Source of the DNA: Paenibacillus gyeongsangnamensis
GTDB lineage: Bacteria; Bacillota; Bacilli; Paenibacillales; NBRC-103111
Direction: 5' to 3'
NCBI RefSeq assembly: GCF_027533625.1
Contig: NZ_JAQAGZ010000007.1
Location: 186,001 to 250,000 of the forward strand
Length of the DNA stretch: 64,000 nucleotides
How positions within the stretch are numbered: position 1 is the first letter of the stretch; each line of letters opens with the position of its first letter. Below the pieces are notes generated by a model. The model worked only from the letters and a program-made list of their open reading frames with translations, was not told the origin of the DNA and made no database searches. Shown here one piece after another: positions 7,684-16,740 of the stretch. A program made the position numbers and the translations under genes.

Positions 7684-9879
7684 ATGAAAACCAAGCTGGA
7701 ATGGAAAACGCACGGACACTATGCGGCGCTGGCCCTGATTCTGCTGCTGTCTGCGGTGCTGAACCTATATAACATTTCTATGGCGGGGTACGGCAATACG
7801 TACTATGCGTCCGCCGTCAAAAGCATGCTGCAAAGCTGGCATAACTTCTTCTATGCTTCTTACGACCCGGGAGGGTTCATTACGGTGGATAAGCCGCCGG
7901 TCGCCTTGTGGGTGCAGACGCTTAGCGCTTCCTTATTCGGCTACAAGGGCTGGGCGTTGATTATGCCGCAGGCCCTGGCTTCCGTCGTTTCCGCCGCACT
8001 TCTGTACAATATCACGGCTAAAATATTCGGCCGTACGGCAGGCCTGCTGTCCGCGCTCCTGCTCGCGGTTACGCCGGTGCTCGTGGCTGTCTCCCGCACG
8101 AATAACATGGACAGCATTCTGGTGATGGTGCTGATGCTCGCGACCTGGTTCATCTTCAAGGGTGCGGAGCAGGGCCGGCTGCGCTGGCTCATCGTCTCGG
8201 CCGTGCTGGTAGGCGTCGGGTTCAATATCAAGATGCTGCAGGCGTTCATGGTGCTGCCGGCCTTTTATTTGCTCTACTGGCTTGCTCCTAAACTGACGTA
8301 TCGTAAAAAGCTGATGCATCTCGCCGTCACCACGGTTATTCTGGCTATCGTGTCTTTGTCCTGGGCCGTCATCGTCGATTCGGTACCGCAGGACCAGCGC
8401 CCTTATATCGGCAGCAGCACGAAAAACTCCGTGCTCCAGCTGATGATCGGGTACAACGGAATTCAGCGCTTCGAAGGCATGAACCGCCAGGGCGGCGGGA
8501 TGGCAAGCGACCGGACGGACGATGGAAGCAGGAATCGATCGGATCGGACGCAGATGCAGGGAACCGGGACGAGCGGTGACGCGGGCGGCAGCTTGCCGCA
8601 GTCCGTTCAGGGAACGGGAAGCGCCGGAGATACTGGCGGGCAGCTGCAGCCTCCGGCAGGAATGACGGGTCAAGGCGGCACCGCTCCGGGGATGGGCGGA
8701 CCTGCGGGCGGAGGCCCCGGCGGCTTCGGAGGCGGCGGTCCGGGAGGTGTAGGCGAGACGGGCACGAAGGGGCCTTTGCGATTGTTCAATGCGAACCTCT
8801 CCGGACAAATCTCCTGGCTGCTGCCGCTAGCCATCGCCGGAGCCGCGGCTTTGCTCTGGGGCGCACGGTTCCGTCCGCTCGGAGCGCTTACCGGCCGTCA
8901 GCGGACCGCGCTCTTCTGGGTCGTTTGGCTCGCGCCGATGATGTTCTTCTTCAGCTATGCCGGCTTCTTTCACCGGTATTACCTGATTATGCTCGCCCCG
9001 GGAATCGCCGCGCTGAGCGGCGCCGGCCTTGTGAAGATGTGGCACGATTTCCGCAGCGGCGAGTCCAAGGTCAAGGCGGCGCTGCTTCCGATCGGATTCG
9101 CGGCGACGGCCGCCTTCGATATTAGCATCGCTTGGCGTTATGCGGAGCTGCAGAACAGTCTGGCCTTGACGATCGCGTTGCTCGCCTTCCTGTCGCTGGC
9201 GTCCCTCGTCCTGCTCAGGAAGCGGCAGGGTACGCGGGGCAAGCTGTTCGGCCCTGCCGCAATCACGGCGGGACTGGCCGCCCTGCTGCTCGCTCCCGGC
9301 TTCTGGTCGCTCACGCCGGCCTTATACGGCGGCAACAATACAATTCCGTATGCAGGACCGGATTTGAACAATATCCGCGGCGGCGGTAAGGTTGCGGGAC
9401 GCGGGCCGGGGATGGGCGGACCCGGCGGGGGCGGACCGGAGAGCACGGTGAATCAGGAGCTGGTTGCCTACCTGGTATCGCACTATAACAAAGACGTCCA
9501 AGGGGCTTATCTTGTCGTCACGAATAGCTCCATGTCGGCTTCGCCGCTTATTATGGAGACCGGATTGCCGGTAATGGCGACCGGGGGCTTCTCCGGTACG
9601 GACCCGGCCATTACCGCGGACCAATTGGCGAAGCTGGCCAAAGAAGGGAAAGTGAAATATTTCCTGGTATCGTCCATGGGCCCCGGCGGAGGCGGCGGCA
9701 CCGGCAGCCAGCAGAGCGTCAACGAGTGGATTCTGCAGCATGCGAAGGAGGTTCCTTCCGAGGAATGGCGGGGGGCACAGGTGACTGCCGCATCCGTATC
9801 CGCCGACGGATCGGCTTCGGGCGACCCGATGCGCAGGATGGACCGGATGACGAAGCTGTATGTCTATCAAGGAGAATAG
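7684..9879 (+). CDS. GT39-type integral membrane glycosyltransferase, YkcB-like (731 aa)
   Basis: Multi-spanning ArnT/PMT-type enzyme that moves a sugar from a lipid-phosphate carrier to an acceptor outside the membrane. Helix 1 (about residues 12-32) is followed by an extracytoplasmic loop, a DKPP motif (GGFITVDKPPVALW) and further hydrophobic segments up to about residue 610, then a soluble C-terminal domain. Two Gly/Gln/Met-rich inserts (about 265-355 and 560-585) have collagen-like GPGG runs and look like flexible surface loops. The start at 7684 has GGAGGAAAC just upstream; the frame extends further but without a ribosome site. Together with the next genes it resembles B. subtilis ykcB-ykcC. 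The sugar and acceptor are unknown. Confidence 0.88.
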   Translation: MKTKLEWKTHGHYAALALILLLSAVLNLYNISMAGYGNTYYASAVKSMLQSWHNFFYASYDPGGFITVDKPPVALWVQTLSASLFGYKGWALIMPQALASVVSAALLYNITAKIFGRTAGLLSALLLAVTPVLVAVSRTNNMDSILVMVLMLATWFIFKGAEQGRLRWLIVSAVLVGVGFNIKMLQAFMVLPAFYLLYWLAPKLTYRKKLMHLAVTTVILAIVSLSWAVIVDSVPQDQRPYIGSSTKNSVLQLMIGYNGIQRFEGMNRQGGGMASDRTDDGSRNRSDRTQMQGTGTSGDAGGSLPQSVQGTGSAGDTGGQLQPPAGMTGQGGTAPGMGGPAGGGPGGFGGGGPGGVGETGTKGPLRLFNANLSGQISWLLPLAIAGAAALLWGARFRPLGALTGRQRTALFWVVWLAPMMFFFSYAGFFHRYYLIMLAPGIAALSGAGLVKMWHDFRSGESKVKAALLPIGFAATAAFDISIAWRYAELQNSLALTIALLAFLSLASLVLLRKRQGTRGKLFGPAAITAGLAALLLAPGFWSLTPALYGGNNTIPYAGPDLNNIRGGGKVAGRGPGMGGPGGGGPESTVNQELVAYLVSHYNKDVQGAYLVVTNSSMSASPLIMETGLPVMATGGFSGTDPAITADQLAKLAKEGKVKYFLVSSMGPGGGGGTGSQQSVNEWILQHAKEVPSEEWRGAQVTAASVSADGSASGDPMRRMDRMTKLYVYQGE

Positions 9880-9895
9880 AACGGGAGGGAGTACG

Positions 9896-10942
9896 ATGTG
9901 GAATCCGATTCAATATTCGGTTGTAGTGCCGGTCTATAACGAGGAGCCGGTGCTGCGGGAAACGTACCGCCGGTTAACGGAGGTGATGCGGCGGACGGGA
10001 GAGCGCTATGAGCTCCTGTTCGTCAACGACGGGAGCCGTGACCGCTCCGCCGCGATCCTCGGAGAGCTGTGCGCAGGAGATCCGGCCGTCAAGGCGATTC
10101 ACTTCTCCCGCAACTTCGGGCACCAGATTGCGATTACCGCGGGGATGGATCATGCCGCTGGACACGCCGTCGTCGTCATCGATGCCGACCTCCAGGATCC
10201 TCCGGAGCTGATCGAGGCCATGATCGGGAAGTGGAAAGAAGGGTATGACGTGGTCTATGCGAAGCGAACCGAGCGCAAGGGGGAGACGCGTTTCAAACGG
10301 TGGTCGGCCCACTTGTTCTACCGGACTCTGCGGGCGCTGACGGATGTCGACATCCCCGCCGACACCGGCGATTTCCGGTTGATCGACCGCAAGGTGTGCG
10401 ACGCCATGAAGACGATTCGCGAGAAGAACCGCTTCATCCGCGGGCTGGTCAGCTGGCTCGGGTTCAAGCAGACGAGCGTGGAATATTCCAGGGACGAGCG
10501 GTGGGCGGGAGAGACGAAATACCCGCTGGGGAAGATGCTCAAGCTGTCCGCGGACGCGCTCACCTCGTTTTCCCACAAGCCGCTCAAGCTGGCGACTTAC
10601 ATCGGGTTTGCGCTGTCCGGCGGAAGCTTCCTGGCTCTCTTGATCACGGTATATCTCAAGCTGTTCATGGCCAGCACGATCGCGGGCTGGGCTTCGATCA
10701 TCTGTCTGAGCCTTTTGTTCAACGGCGTCATCCTACTCATTCTCGGCATTATCGGCGAATACATCGGCCGCATCTATGACGAGTCCAAAGACCGTCCGCT
10801 TTATTTGATCGGAGCCCGGGAAGGGTTCGCGAAGGAACGGCTGCCGGTACGGGAGGCGATGGGAACGCCGGGAGGACAAAGAGAAGGGCTTCCGGCATTC
10901 GACGCGGATAGCGGGCAAGATAGAGGCTGGTCCCATGCGTAA
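9896..10942 (+). CDS. GT2 polyprenyl-phosphate glycosyltransferase, YkcC/GtrB-like (348 aa)
   Basis: Probably makes a polyprenyl-phosphate-linked sugar on the inner face of the membrane for the GT39 enzyme encoded 17 bp upstream. The N-terminal GT-A fold begins YSVVVPVYNEEPVL, with the nucleotide-sugar and metal motif DADLQDPPE near residues 94-102 and the family-typical DTGDFRLIDRKV near 155-167. Two hydrophobic helices lie at about 238-260 and 270-295, as in GtrB/DPM1-like enzymes, followed by a charged tail. Start 9896 was chosen because GGGAGGG precedes it; an earlier in-frame ATG lies inside the previous gene. The stop overlaps the next start by 8 bp. Confidence 0.92.
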   Translation: MWNPIQYSVVVPVYNEEPVLRETYRRLTEVMRRTGERYELLFVNDGSRDRSAAILGELCAGDPAVKAIHFSRNFGHQIAITAGMDHAAGHAVVVIDADLQDPPELIEAMIGKWKEGYDVVYAKRTERKGETRFKRWSAHLFYRTLRALTDVDIPADTGDFRLIDRKVCDAMKTIREKNRFIRGLVSWLGFKQTSVEYSRDERWAGETKYPLGKMLKLSADALTSFSHKPLKLATYIGFALSGGSFLALLITVYLKLFMASTIAGWASIICLSLLFNGVILLILGIIGEYIGRIYDESKDRPLYLIGAREGFAKERLPVREAMGTPGGQREGLPAFDADSGQDRGWSHA

Positions 10943-11369
10943 GTGCGGCGGATTCAAGCAACTGGTGCGCTTTGGCGTAACCGGCGCGGTCAACACGTTG
11001 ATCGACTTGCTCGTTTTTGCGACGCTGGCTCAAGGGTTTGGCTGGAATACACTTCTCTCGCAGGTTCTCTCTTATATCAGCGGTACGGCGAACAGCTTCA
11101 TGCTGAACAAGTATTGGACCTTCGAGCTGGCCGGTAAGCCGGCTCTGCCGGAGGCGGGCAAGTTTGCGGCGGTGAACGTGCTGTCCTTGAGCGTATCCTC
11201 GTTCGTCCTGTACGGCTGCAACCGGCAGCTGGGATGGGAGGTGATGGCCTCCAAGCTGGCGGCGACGGGATGCGCGCTGGCTGTGAACTTCGCCGGCAGT
11301 CGGTTCTGGGTTTTCCGGACGAATCATTCTATCGAAAGCGGTGATGTCCATGACGCGGTCCATTCGTAA
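10935..11369 (+). CDS. GtrA-like/GtcA-family membrane protein (144 aa)
   Basis: Small four-helix membrane protein of the GtrA (PF04138) type, thought to help flip polyprenyl-linked sugars. Seen: the RFGVTGAVNTLIDLLVF opening, a central SYISGTANSFMLNKYWTF segment and the C-terminal NFAGSRFWVFR, all typical of the family. Hydrophobic helices lie at about 12-32, 38-55, 74-92 and 103-125. It overlaps the upstream GT2 gene by 8 bp and is followed closely by a GtaB-like gene, so the four genes form a sugar-activation, lipid-transfer and export set. Confidence 0.9.
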   Translation: MRKCGGFKQLVRFGVTGAVNTLIDLLVFATLAQGFGWNTLLSQVLSYISGTANSFMLNKYWTFELAGKPALPEAGKFAAVNVLSLSVSSFVLYGCNRQLGWEVMASKLAATGCALAVNFAGSRFWVFRTNHSIESGDVHDAVHS

Positions 11370-12288
11370 AGCGATCATACCGGCCGCCGGGCTCGGAACC
11401 CGGTTCCTGCCGGCGACCAAAGCGCAGCCGAAGGAAATGCTGCCGATCGCGGGGAAGCCCGCGATTCAATATATTGTCGAGGAGGCCGTCGCCTCGGGGA
11501 TCGAGAGCATTCTCATCATCACCGGACGCGGCAAGCGGGCGATGGAGGATCATTTCGACAAGTCGTTCGAGCTGGAGGTCATGCTGGAGGAGCGGGGCAA
11601 GACAGAGCAGCTGGAAGCCGTGCGGCGCATATCGAACCTGGCGGACATCCATTACATCCGGCAAAAAGAAGCGCTGGGTCTTGGACATGCCGTGCTGCAG
11701 GCAAAGGCCTTCGTGGGCGACGAGCCGTTCGCGGTGCTGCTGGGCGACGACCTTGTACACGGGAGCAAGCCGTGCCTCGGCAGTATGCTCGAGCTCTATG
11801 CGATGAAGCCCGCATCGATCGCGGCCGTTCAGCAGGTGCCTTGGGAGGAAGTGAGCAAATACGGCATCGCCGCGCCGGTGAGGGGAGCGCTGAATACCGC
11901 CTCCTCCATGCCGCCGTATGTGACGTTGGAGGATCTGGTAGAGAAGCCGAGCCCGCAGGAAGCGCCGTCGAATCTGGCGATCATCGGACGTTACGTGCTG
12001 GAGCCGGACATCTTCGCGGCGCTGGAGAAGCTGGAACCCGGCGCCGGCGGCGAGATTCAGCTGACGGATGCGCTGAGCGTCCTGAACCGGGAGAAGCCGA
12101 TGCTGGCGTTTCCGATTCAAGGGGAGCGCTACGACGTGGGGGATAAGCTCGGCTACCTGCGGGCCAACATCGAATACGCCCTGCGCGATCCGTCGCTGAA
12201 GGAAGGGCTTGAGGCTTACCTGCGCTCGCTGTTACCTGCGACGCCGGTTTTCCCGGCCGTGAAGCGATTCCGCAGACAGTCCACTTAA
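11350..12288 (+). CDS. gtaB: UTP-glucose-1-phosphate uridylyltransferase (312 aa)
   Basis: Makes UDP-glucose from UTP and glucose-1-phosphate. The N-terminus RKAIIPAAGLGTRFLPATKA is the nucleotide-binding signature, KEMLPI and EEAVASGI follow, and FAVLLGDDLV is the usual metal-site region near residue 130; VEKP occurs in the middle part and GERYDVGDKLGY near 255-268. Length and order match bacterial GtaB/GalU. ATG 11350 is preferred over GTG 11341 or ATG 11344 on ribosome-site spacing and homolog length; the start overlaps the previous gene by 20 bp. It probably supplies the UDP-sugar for the upstream GT2/GT39 system. Confidence 0.93.
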   Translation: MTRSIRKAIIPAAGLGTRFLPATKAQPKEMLPIAGKPAIQYIVEEAVASGIESILIITGRGKRAMEDHFDKSFELEVMLEERGKTEQLEAVRRISNLADIHYIRQKEALGLGHAVLQAKAFVGDEPFAVLLGDDLVHGSKPCLGSMLELYAMKPASIAAVQQVPWEEVSKYGIAAPVRGALNTASSMPPYVTLEDLVEKPSPQEAPSNLAIIGRYVLEPDIFAALEKLEPGAGGEIQLTDALSVLNREKPMLAFPIQGERYDVGDKLGYLRANIEYALRDPSLKEGLEAYLRSLLPATPVFPAVKRFRRQST

Positions 12289-12290
12289 GA

Positions 12291-12340
12291 ATAGCGAAGC
12301 CCGGCTCCTCCGCCGCTGCGGGGGAGCCAGGCTTCGCTAT
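12291..12340. terminator. Long hairpin between the convergent gtaB and ROK genes
   Basis: ATAGCGAAGCC...GGCTTCGCTAT is a nearly perfect stem of about 20 bp with an inner GGCTCC/GGAGCC. It lies exactly between two convergent genes and probably serves both, although neither strand has a long T-run. Confidence 0.65.
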
Positions 12341-12343
12341 CGT

Positions 12344-13555
12344 TCAACCCGCAGTCCAATCGTCAATGACCATCAGGGCGGCTCCGGTGACCACCGCCTC
12401 CTCGCTGAGCGAGCCTTGGCTGAAGACGACCTGATATTGCGGGTAATAATAGGTCCGTTGGATGGCCACCCGGGTAGCCGTGTGGAAAAAGCCCGGATGG
12501 CTGCCGATCAGCGAGCCGCCCAGAATGACCTTCTCCGGATGCAATATGTTCAGCAGGTTCGCTAACCCGATGCCGAAGTAAGTGGCGGCCTGAGTGAATA
12601 GCTCCACAGTCAGCGGATCGTTATCGCGAAGCGCCTGCAGCAGGTGGCTGAACTGAAGGTTCTCCGGCTCGGGCTCCAACCGGAGCAGCATACTGTCCCG
12701 TCCCTGCTTGAGCCGCGCTTTGGCTTGAAGCTCGAGCGCGTGGATGGAAGCGTACGCCTCGAGCGAGCCGTAGTTGCCCTCGTTCCAGAGCCGGGGGCCG
12801 TCGGTTTGGATGATCATTTGGCCGATCGAGCCTTCCATATCCACCGCTCCGTATACGAGCTTGCCGCTGGACATCATGGCCGACCGGAGGCCTACCCCGA
12901 CATGAACGTACAGCAGATGGCGGTAGTCCCTGCCCCGGTCCGTCCAGCTCTCTCCGACCAGCGCCGCATTCGCTCCGTTGTCGAGCAGCACGGGGAATCC
13001 GAGCCAGTTCTCCAACTCTCGCTTCACCCCTACGTGATGCCAGCCGGCCGCTTGGAAATAATGCGGATCGAGAATCGTTCCCGTGCTCCGGTCGAGCGGG
13101 CCTACGGCACCGATGCCCAAGCCGAGCACCTGGGAAGCATCCAGTCTGCGGCGGGACAGCATGCCCTGCGCCGCTTCGGCGATTTCCGCGAGCAGCACGT
13201 CCGGCGTCCGGTTCTCGCTCATGACCCATGTATGGTTCTCAAGCGGGGTCATCTGCAGATCGAAGAGGCTGAGCTTGGAGGCAAGCCGGGAAATATCCAG
13301 ACCGAACACATAGGCGAAATCCGGTTCGATCTGATACAGGATCGGCCGGCGCCCGCCGGTCGATTCCCCCAGCCCGGCTTCGCGGATGAGCCCCGCCGCG
13401 GTCAGCTCCTCCAGCGTCCGCGTCAGGGTGCTTCCGGTCATGCCGCTTTTTTCCAGCAGGTCGATCTTGGAAACCGTCCCCTGCCTGCGGATCCATTCAT
13501 AAATTTCTTTATGCTTGCGGCTGACAAGCCGTGCAGAGGCCGTTTCGCGGTTCAT
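12344..13555 (-). CDS. ROK-family (NagC/XylR-type) transcriptional regulator (403 aa)
   Basis: An N-terminal winged helix (about residues 10-75; VSKIDLLEKSGMTGSTLTRTL is the recognition region) is fused to a ROK sugar-kinase-like domain that normally senses a sugar. Seen in the ROK part: GLDIS, GLGIGAVGPLDRSTGTI and LLDNGANAALVGESW. The usual zinc cluster (CxCGxxGCxE) is absent; the corresponding stretch reads DGPRLWNEGNYGSLEAYAS, and the preceding E-x-G-H is replaced by EGSIGQM, so effector binding may differ or be lost. The start at 13555 has a G-rich ribosome site; an upstream in-frame ATG lacks one. Likely a repressor of carbohydrate genes; its targets are not visible here. Confidence 0.88.
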   Translation of the reverse strand: MNRETASARLVSRKHKEIYEWIRRQGTVSKIDLLEKSGMTGSTLTRTLEELTAAGLIREAGLGESTGGRRPILYQIEPDFAYVFGLDISRLASKLSLFDLQMTPLENHTWVMSENRTPDVLLAEIAEAAQGMLSRRRLDASQVLGLGIGAVGPLDRSTGTILDPHYFQAAGWHHVGVKRELENWLGFPVLLDNGANAALVGESWTDRGRDYRHLLYVHVGVGLRSAMMSSGKLVYGAVDMEGSIGQMIIQTDGPRLWNEGNYGSLEAYASIHALELQAKARLKQGRDSMLLRLEPEPENLQFSHLLQALRDNDPLTVELFTQAATYFGIGLANLLNILHPEKVILGGSLIGSHPGFFHTATRVAIQRTYYYPQYQVVFSQGSLSEEAVVTGAALMVIDDWTAG

Positions 13556-13668
13556 TCTGTTCCCCCACTCTCTCATTTGAAACGTATTATACTATAACGG
13601 TTGGAAAAATGCGCTATTCGCCCGAAGTCGCGATGAGCGGTCAGGGGATGCGCCGGCACGTGTGAATC

Positions 13669-13705
13669 TGGTAAAATAGAACTTGGTTTTTTGTTCATGA
13701 ACAAG
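13669..13705 (+). promoter_or_regulatory. Extended -10 and palindrome upstream of the methyltransferase gene
   Basis: TGGTAAAAT (13669-13677) is an extended -10 element. The perfect 14-bp palindrome TTGTTCATGAACAA (about 13692-13705) lies between it and the gene start, where a repressor could bind. Confidence 0.45.
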
Positions 13706-13725
13706 CCGGAGAGGACGATAGCGCG

Positions 13726-14463
13726 ATGAGCGAGTGGTATACAAAAAGTTTCGGCCGTGATTATTTGCTGGTGTACAAGCATCGGGATCTGCAGGGAGCG
13801 TACGAGGAAGTGCGCACCATGATGGAATGGCTCGAGCTGCCGGAGGGCGCCGAGGTGCTCGATTTGTGCTGCGGCATGGGTCGGCATTCGATGGCTTTGA
13901 CGCGGTTCGGCTTCAAGGTGACGGGCGTGGACCTGTCCGAGGTGCTGCTGACGGAAGCGCGCCGTCAGGATACGGAGCGGGAGGTTCGTTGGGTGCAGGG
14001 CGACATGAGGCAGGTGCCGCTGACGGATTCCTTCGATGCGGTAGTGAACTTGTTCACCTCGTTCGGCTACTTCGATAACGAAGCCGACAACGAACGTGTG
14101 ATTCGCGAGATTCACCGGCTGGCGAGGCCGGGAGGCCGGTTTATCATCGATTTTCTGAATCCGGGTGAGGTCGTTCGGAGTCTGGTGCCTTATTCGGAGC
14201 GGCAGGAGGGGGATATCCGGATTGAAGAGCGCCGGCGGATCGAAGACGGCTTCGTGCGCAAAACGATTGTGCTCACCGAAGCCGGCGAGAACGGCGAGCG
14301 CACCTATGAGGAGCAGATCCGCCTGATTGGCCGAGAGCGGTTCGAAGCGATGCTGCGAATCGCCGGGCTGCAGGTGGACGACGTATTCGGAGGCTACGAC
14401 GCTTCCCCTTACGAGTCCGGCAGCTCGAAGCGGATGATTTTCGTTGGACGGAGGAACGATTAG
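13726..14463 (+). CDS. Class I SAM-dependent methyltransferase (245 aa)
   Basis: Soluble Rossmann-type methyltransferase. Motif I is EVLDLCCGMGRHSMAL (about residues 43-58), the acidic end of beta-2 is VTGVDLS, motif II region is VRWVQGDMRQVPL and the post-motif region is FDAVVNLFTSFGYF. These closely resemble small-molecule methyltransferases of the Methyltransf_25/11 group often found in Bacillales. The substrate is unknown. The next gene starts immediately after the stop codon, so the two are translationally linked. Confidence 0.87.
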   Translation: MSEWYTKSFGRDYLLVYKHRDLQGAYEEVRTMMEWLELPEGAEVLDLCCGMGRHSMALTRFGFKVTGVDLSEVLLTEARRQDTEREVRWVQGDMRQVPLTDSFDAVVNLFTSFGYFDNEADNERVIREIHRLARPGGRFIIDFLNPGEVVRSLVPYSERQEGDIRIEERRRIEDGFVRKTIVLTEAGENGERTYEEQIRLIGRERFEAMLRIAGLQVDDVFGGYDASPYESGSSKRMIFVGRRND

Positions 14464-15459
14464 ATGGACGGTAAAGCTCCCCTGCACCCTTCCGTAACGC
14501 GGCATGAGGAAGTGCTTCAAGTGAAGGTGCCGCTCCCGTTTCCGCTGCGCTGGGTGAACAGCTACCTGCTGCGGGGCAAGGACGGGTGGACGCTGATCGA
14601 CCCCGGCCTGCGGACGGACGCGGCCGAGGCGCTGTGGGACGAAGCGCTCGCCGCGTGCGGCATCGCCGCCGGCGACATTGCGCGCATCGTGCTGACCCAC
14701 CACCATCCGGACCATTACGGTCTGGCCGGGTGGTTCCAGATGCGCAGCGGCGCCCCCGTCCTGCTGTCGGCGGACGGGCTGGAGCAGGCCCGCCGGCTGT
14801 GGGGCGGCGGGCAGCCGATGACGGAACAGTTGCTGGCGCTGTTCCGGGAGCACGGCCTGCCTGCGGAGCTCGCCCTTCCGATGCGGGAGCATATGGACGG
14901 CTTCGTGCCGTCCGTGTCCCCGCAGCCGGAGGTGACGCCGCTTGCCGCAGGCGAAACGGTGCGCCTCGGCGACGACGTCTACGAGGCGATTGCGACGCCC
15001 GGCCATGCCGCCGGGCACCTGTGCCTGTACCGGGCGGAGACGGAGACGATGTTTTGCGGCGACCACGTGCTGCCGCAAATTTCGCCGAACGTCGGCTACC
15101 TGCCCGGAGGCATCGACGAGAACCCGCTCGCGAGCTATCTCGAGAGCCTGCAGCGAATCAGCCGCTATGCGGTGAAGCGGGCTTTCCCCGGCCACCGCGA
15201 GCCGTTCGGCCATCTGACGCAGCGTGCGCTCGAGCTTATCCGCCATCACGACGAGCGGCTTGAGGCCATGCGCAGCCTGCTGGATTCGCCGCTAACGGCT
15301 TACGAGGTATGCCGTCTTGCCTTCGGTGAGCGGCTCACGCTTCATCAGCTCCGGTTCGCGCTCTCGGAGACGCTGGCGCACTTGATCTGGCTGCGGGAGG
15401 CGGGGAAGGTTCAGGCAGAGGCGGACGAAGACGGTATCCAGCGCTTCTCGCGACTGTAG
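14464..15459 (+). CDS. Metallo-beta-lactamase-fold hydrolase (331 aa)
   Basis: The metal-binding motif THHHPDH (about residues 79-85) is followed by later ligands in TPGHAAGHL (about 180), FCGDHV (about 200) and FPGHREP (about 242), giving a complete two-metal site. The C-terminal 75 residues (YEVCRLAF...LREAGKVQ) look like the winged-helix tail found in LACTB2/RNase-Z-like hydrolases. Its ATG follows the methyltransferase stop directly, so the two proteins probably act together. A strong terminator follows. The natural substrate, perhaps a thioester or a nucleic acid, cannot be named. Confidence 0.88.
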   Translation: MDGKAPLHPSVTRHEEVLQVKVPLPFPLRWVNSYLLRGKDGWTLIDPGLRTDAAEALWDEALAACGIAAGDIARIVLTHHHPDHYGLAGWFQMRSGAPVLLSADGLEQARRLWGGGQPMTEQLLALFREHGLPAELALPMREHMDGFVPSVSPQPEVTPLAAGETVRLGDDVYEAIATPGHAAGHLCLYRAETETMFCGDHVLPQISPNVGYLPGGIDENPLASYLESLQRISRYAVKRAFPGHREPFGHLTQRALELIRHHDERLEAMRSLLDSPLTAYEVCRLAFGERLTLHQLRFALSETLAHLIWLREAGKVQAEADEDGIQRFSRL

Positions 15460-15477
15460 ATCATCAGACCAATACAT

Positions 15478-15512
15478 CCCTTTTCGCGGGTTTCCGGGCG
15501 AAAAGGGTTTTT
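15478..15512 (+). terminator. Terminator after the metallo-hydrolase gene
   Basis: CCCTTTTCGC pairs with GCGAAAAGGG and is followed by TTTTT. Between it and the next gene lies a palindrome, AGCTCAGC-TT-GCTGAGCT, at about 15621-15638. Confidence 0.85.
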
Positions 15513-15702
15513 GCATCCGCGTCCGAACCGCCACCCCGGTCGGGACGAGATAGTAAGGCCGGCGGATGCGGCGGCAAGTGAATATTTACCCGCCAAATGG
15601 GAAATAGTAGACCATCTGGAAGCTCAGCTTGCTGAGCTATGAAGGATCGGCCGGTCCGGTACACGCGCTTCCTCACGGCCGCTCCGAAAGGAGGAAGAGC
15701 AC

Positions 15703-16740
15703 TTGCCATCGCATCACTCAAACTCCGCGGCATGCATCCGCCCGCTCTTGTCTGTGGTGCTGCTTGCAGCGGCGCTGGCCGGCTGCGCGGGAGGCGGGAG
15801 CGACGTCCGGCCATATGCCGCAGATGCGCCGCTCCTCGCCGCCGGCGTGGACGAAGGACCCGGCGGTCTGCGGGTCAGCACGCTTCATAGCCGCGAAGCA
15901 GGCCGGCTTCAGGCCTACAGCTCCGGAGGGGAGCTTCGCGCCCGAAGCTTCGCTTCCTTCTCCGACGCCGCCTGGACTTGGCAGCGGCAGGAGCCGCCCC
16001 AGCTGCTGGTCATCGGCGAGGCCTGGGTGCGCGAACACGGCTTCCCGGCCTCGTGGGCGCGGCAGCTGTACCGCGCCGGGCTAAGCCGGGGCGGCTGGCC
16101 CCAGGTCGCCGTCGTGCAGGGCACGGCGGAGCGGTTCCTGGGCACGCCGGACGGTCCGTCCAAAGGCTATTGCCTTCTGCAGCAGGCCGGGGGCGGCAAG
16201 GATCCGTTTCGCGGAGGGAGCCTTGCTTACGAGGAAGATCTCGTTTTGCCTTATCTTTCCTTGCAGCCGACGGTTGCTTCACCCGGAGCCGTTCTTTTTA
16301 AGAAACAACAGCTCGCCGGCTTCCTGACTCCCCGTCAGCGCGAGCTGCTGTCTTGTCTGCAGGGTACAGGTGAGCCTATGCAACTCGCCTTGCAAGAATC
16401 CGCGGGACCGGTAATGACTCAGGCGGTCTGCAGGACGCGGATCAGCGGCAACGGGGATTTGAAGCATCCGGTGCTGCGCATGCGCCTTGCCGTGGCGGAG
16501 CACGAGACGCATCGCGTCCCTGGGGCGGATGCATCCGTATGGGCTGGGAAGCTTCGCCGGGACAGCCTGGATCTGCTTCGCCTGCTGCAGGAGAAGCAGA
16601 CCGATCCGCTGCACCTCAGCGAAGCGATTCGCCCGCTGTACCGGGGCTTATGGACGCCGGACCGCTGGCGGGAGGCGTTTGCCCGGGCGGACATCCGGCT
16701 TGACGTACATGTACAATTTACTGGAGGTGCGACACCTTGA
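15703..16740 (+). CDS. Lipoprotein, probably a divergent Ger(x)C-like germination protein (345 aa)
   Basis: TTG start with an excellent ribosome site (AAAGGAGGAAG, 7-8 bases upstream). The signal peptide ends in a lipobox (ALAGC), so it is a membrane-anchored lipoprotein. The C-terminal half has the cadence of Ger(x)C proteins: an SLQPTVASPGAVLFKKQQLAG-like strand with a 'Gta-lFk-dklvG' pattern, a block of alternating strands, a helix (about 275-300) and a final WREAFARADIRLDVHVQFTGG. The N-terminal half is shorter than in known GerC subunits and no GerA or GerB partner is nearby. Function in germination is therefore tentative. The stop overlaps the next start (TTGA). Confidence 0.6.
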   Translation: MPSHHSNSAACIRPLLSVVLLAAALAGCAGGGSDVRPYAADAPLLAAGVDEGPGGLRVSTLHSREAGRLQAYSSGGELRARSFASFSDAAWTWQRQEPPQLLVIGEAWVREHGFPASWARQLYRAGLSRGGWPQVAVVQGTAERFLGTPDGPSKGYCLLQQAGGGKDPFRGGSLAYEEDLVLPYLSLQPTVASPGAVLFKKQQLAGFLTPRQRELLSCLQGTGEPMQLALQESAGPVMTQAVCRTRISGNGDLKHPVLRMRLAVAEHETHRVPGADASVWAGKLRRDSLDLLRLLQEKQTDPLHLSEAIRPLYRGLWTPDRWREAFARADIRLDVHVQFTGGATP

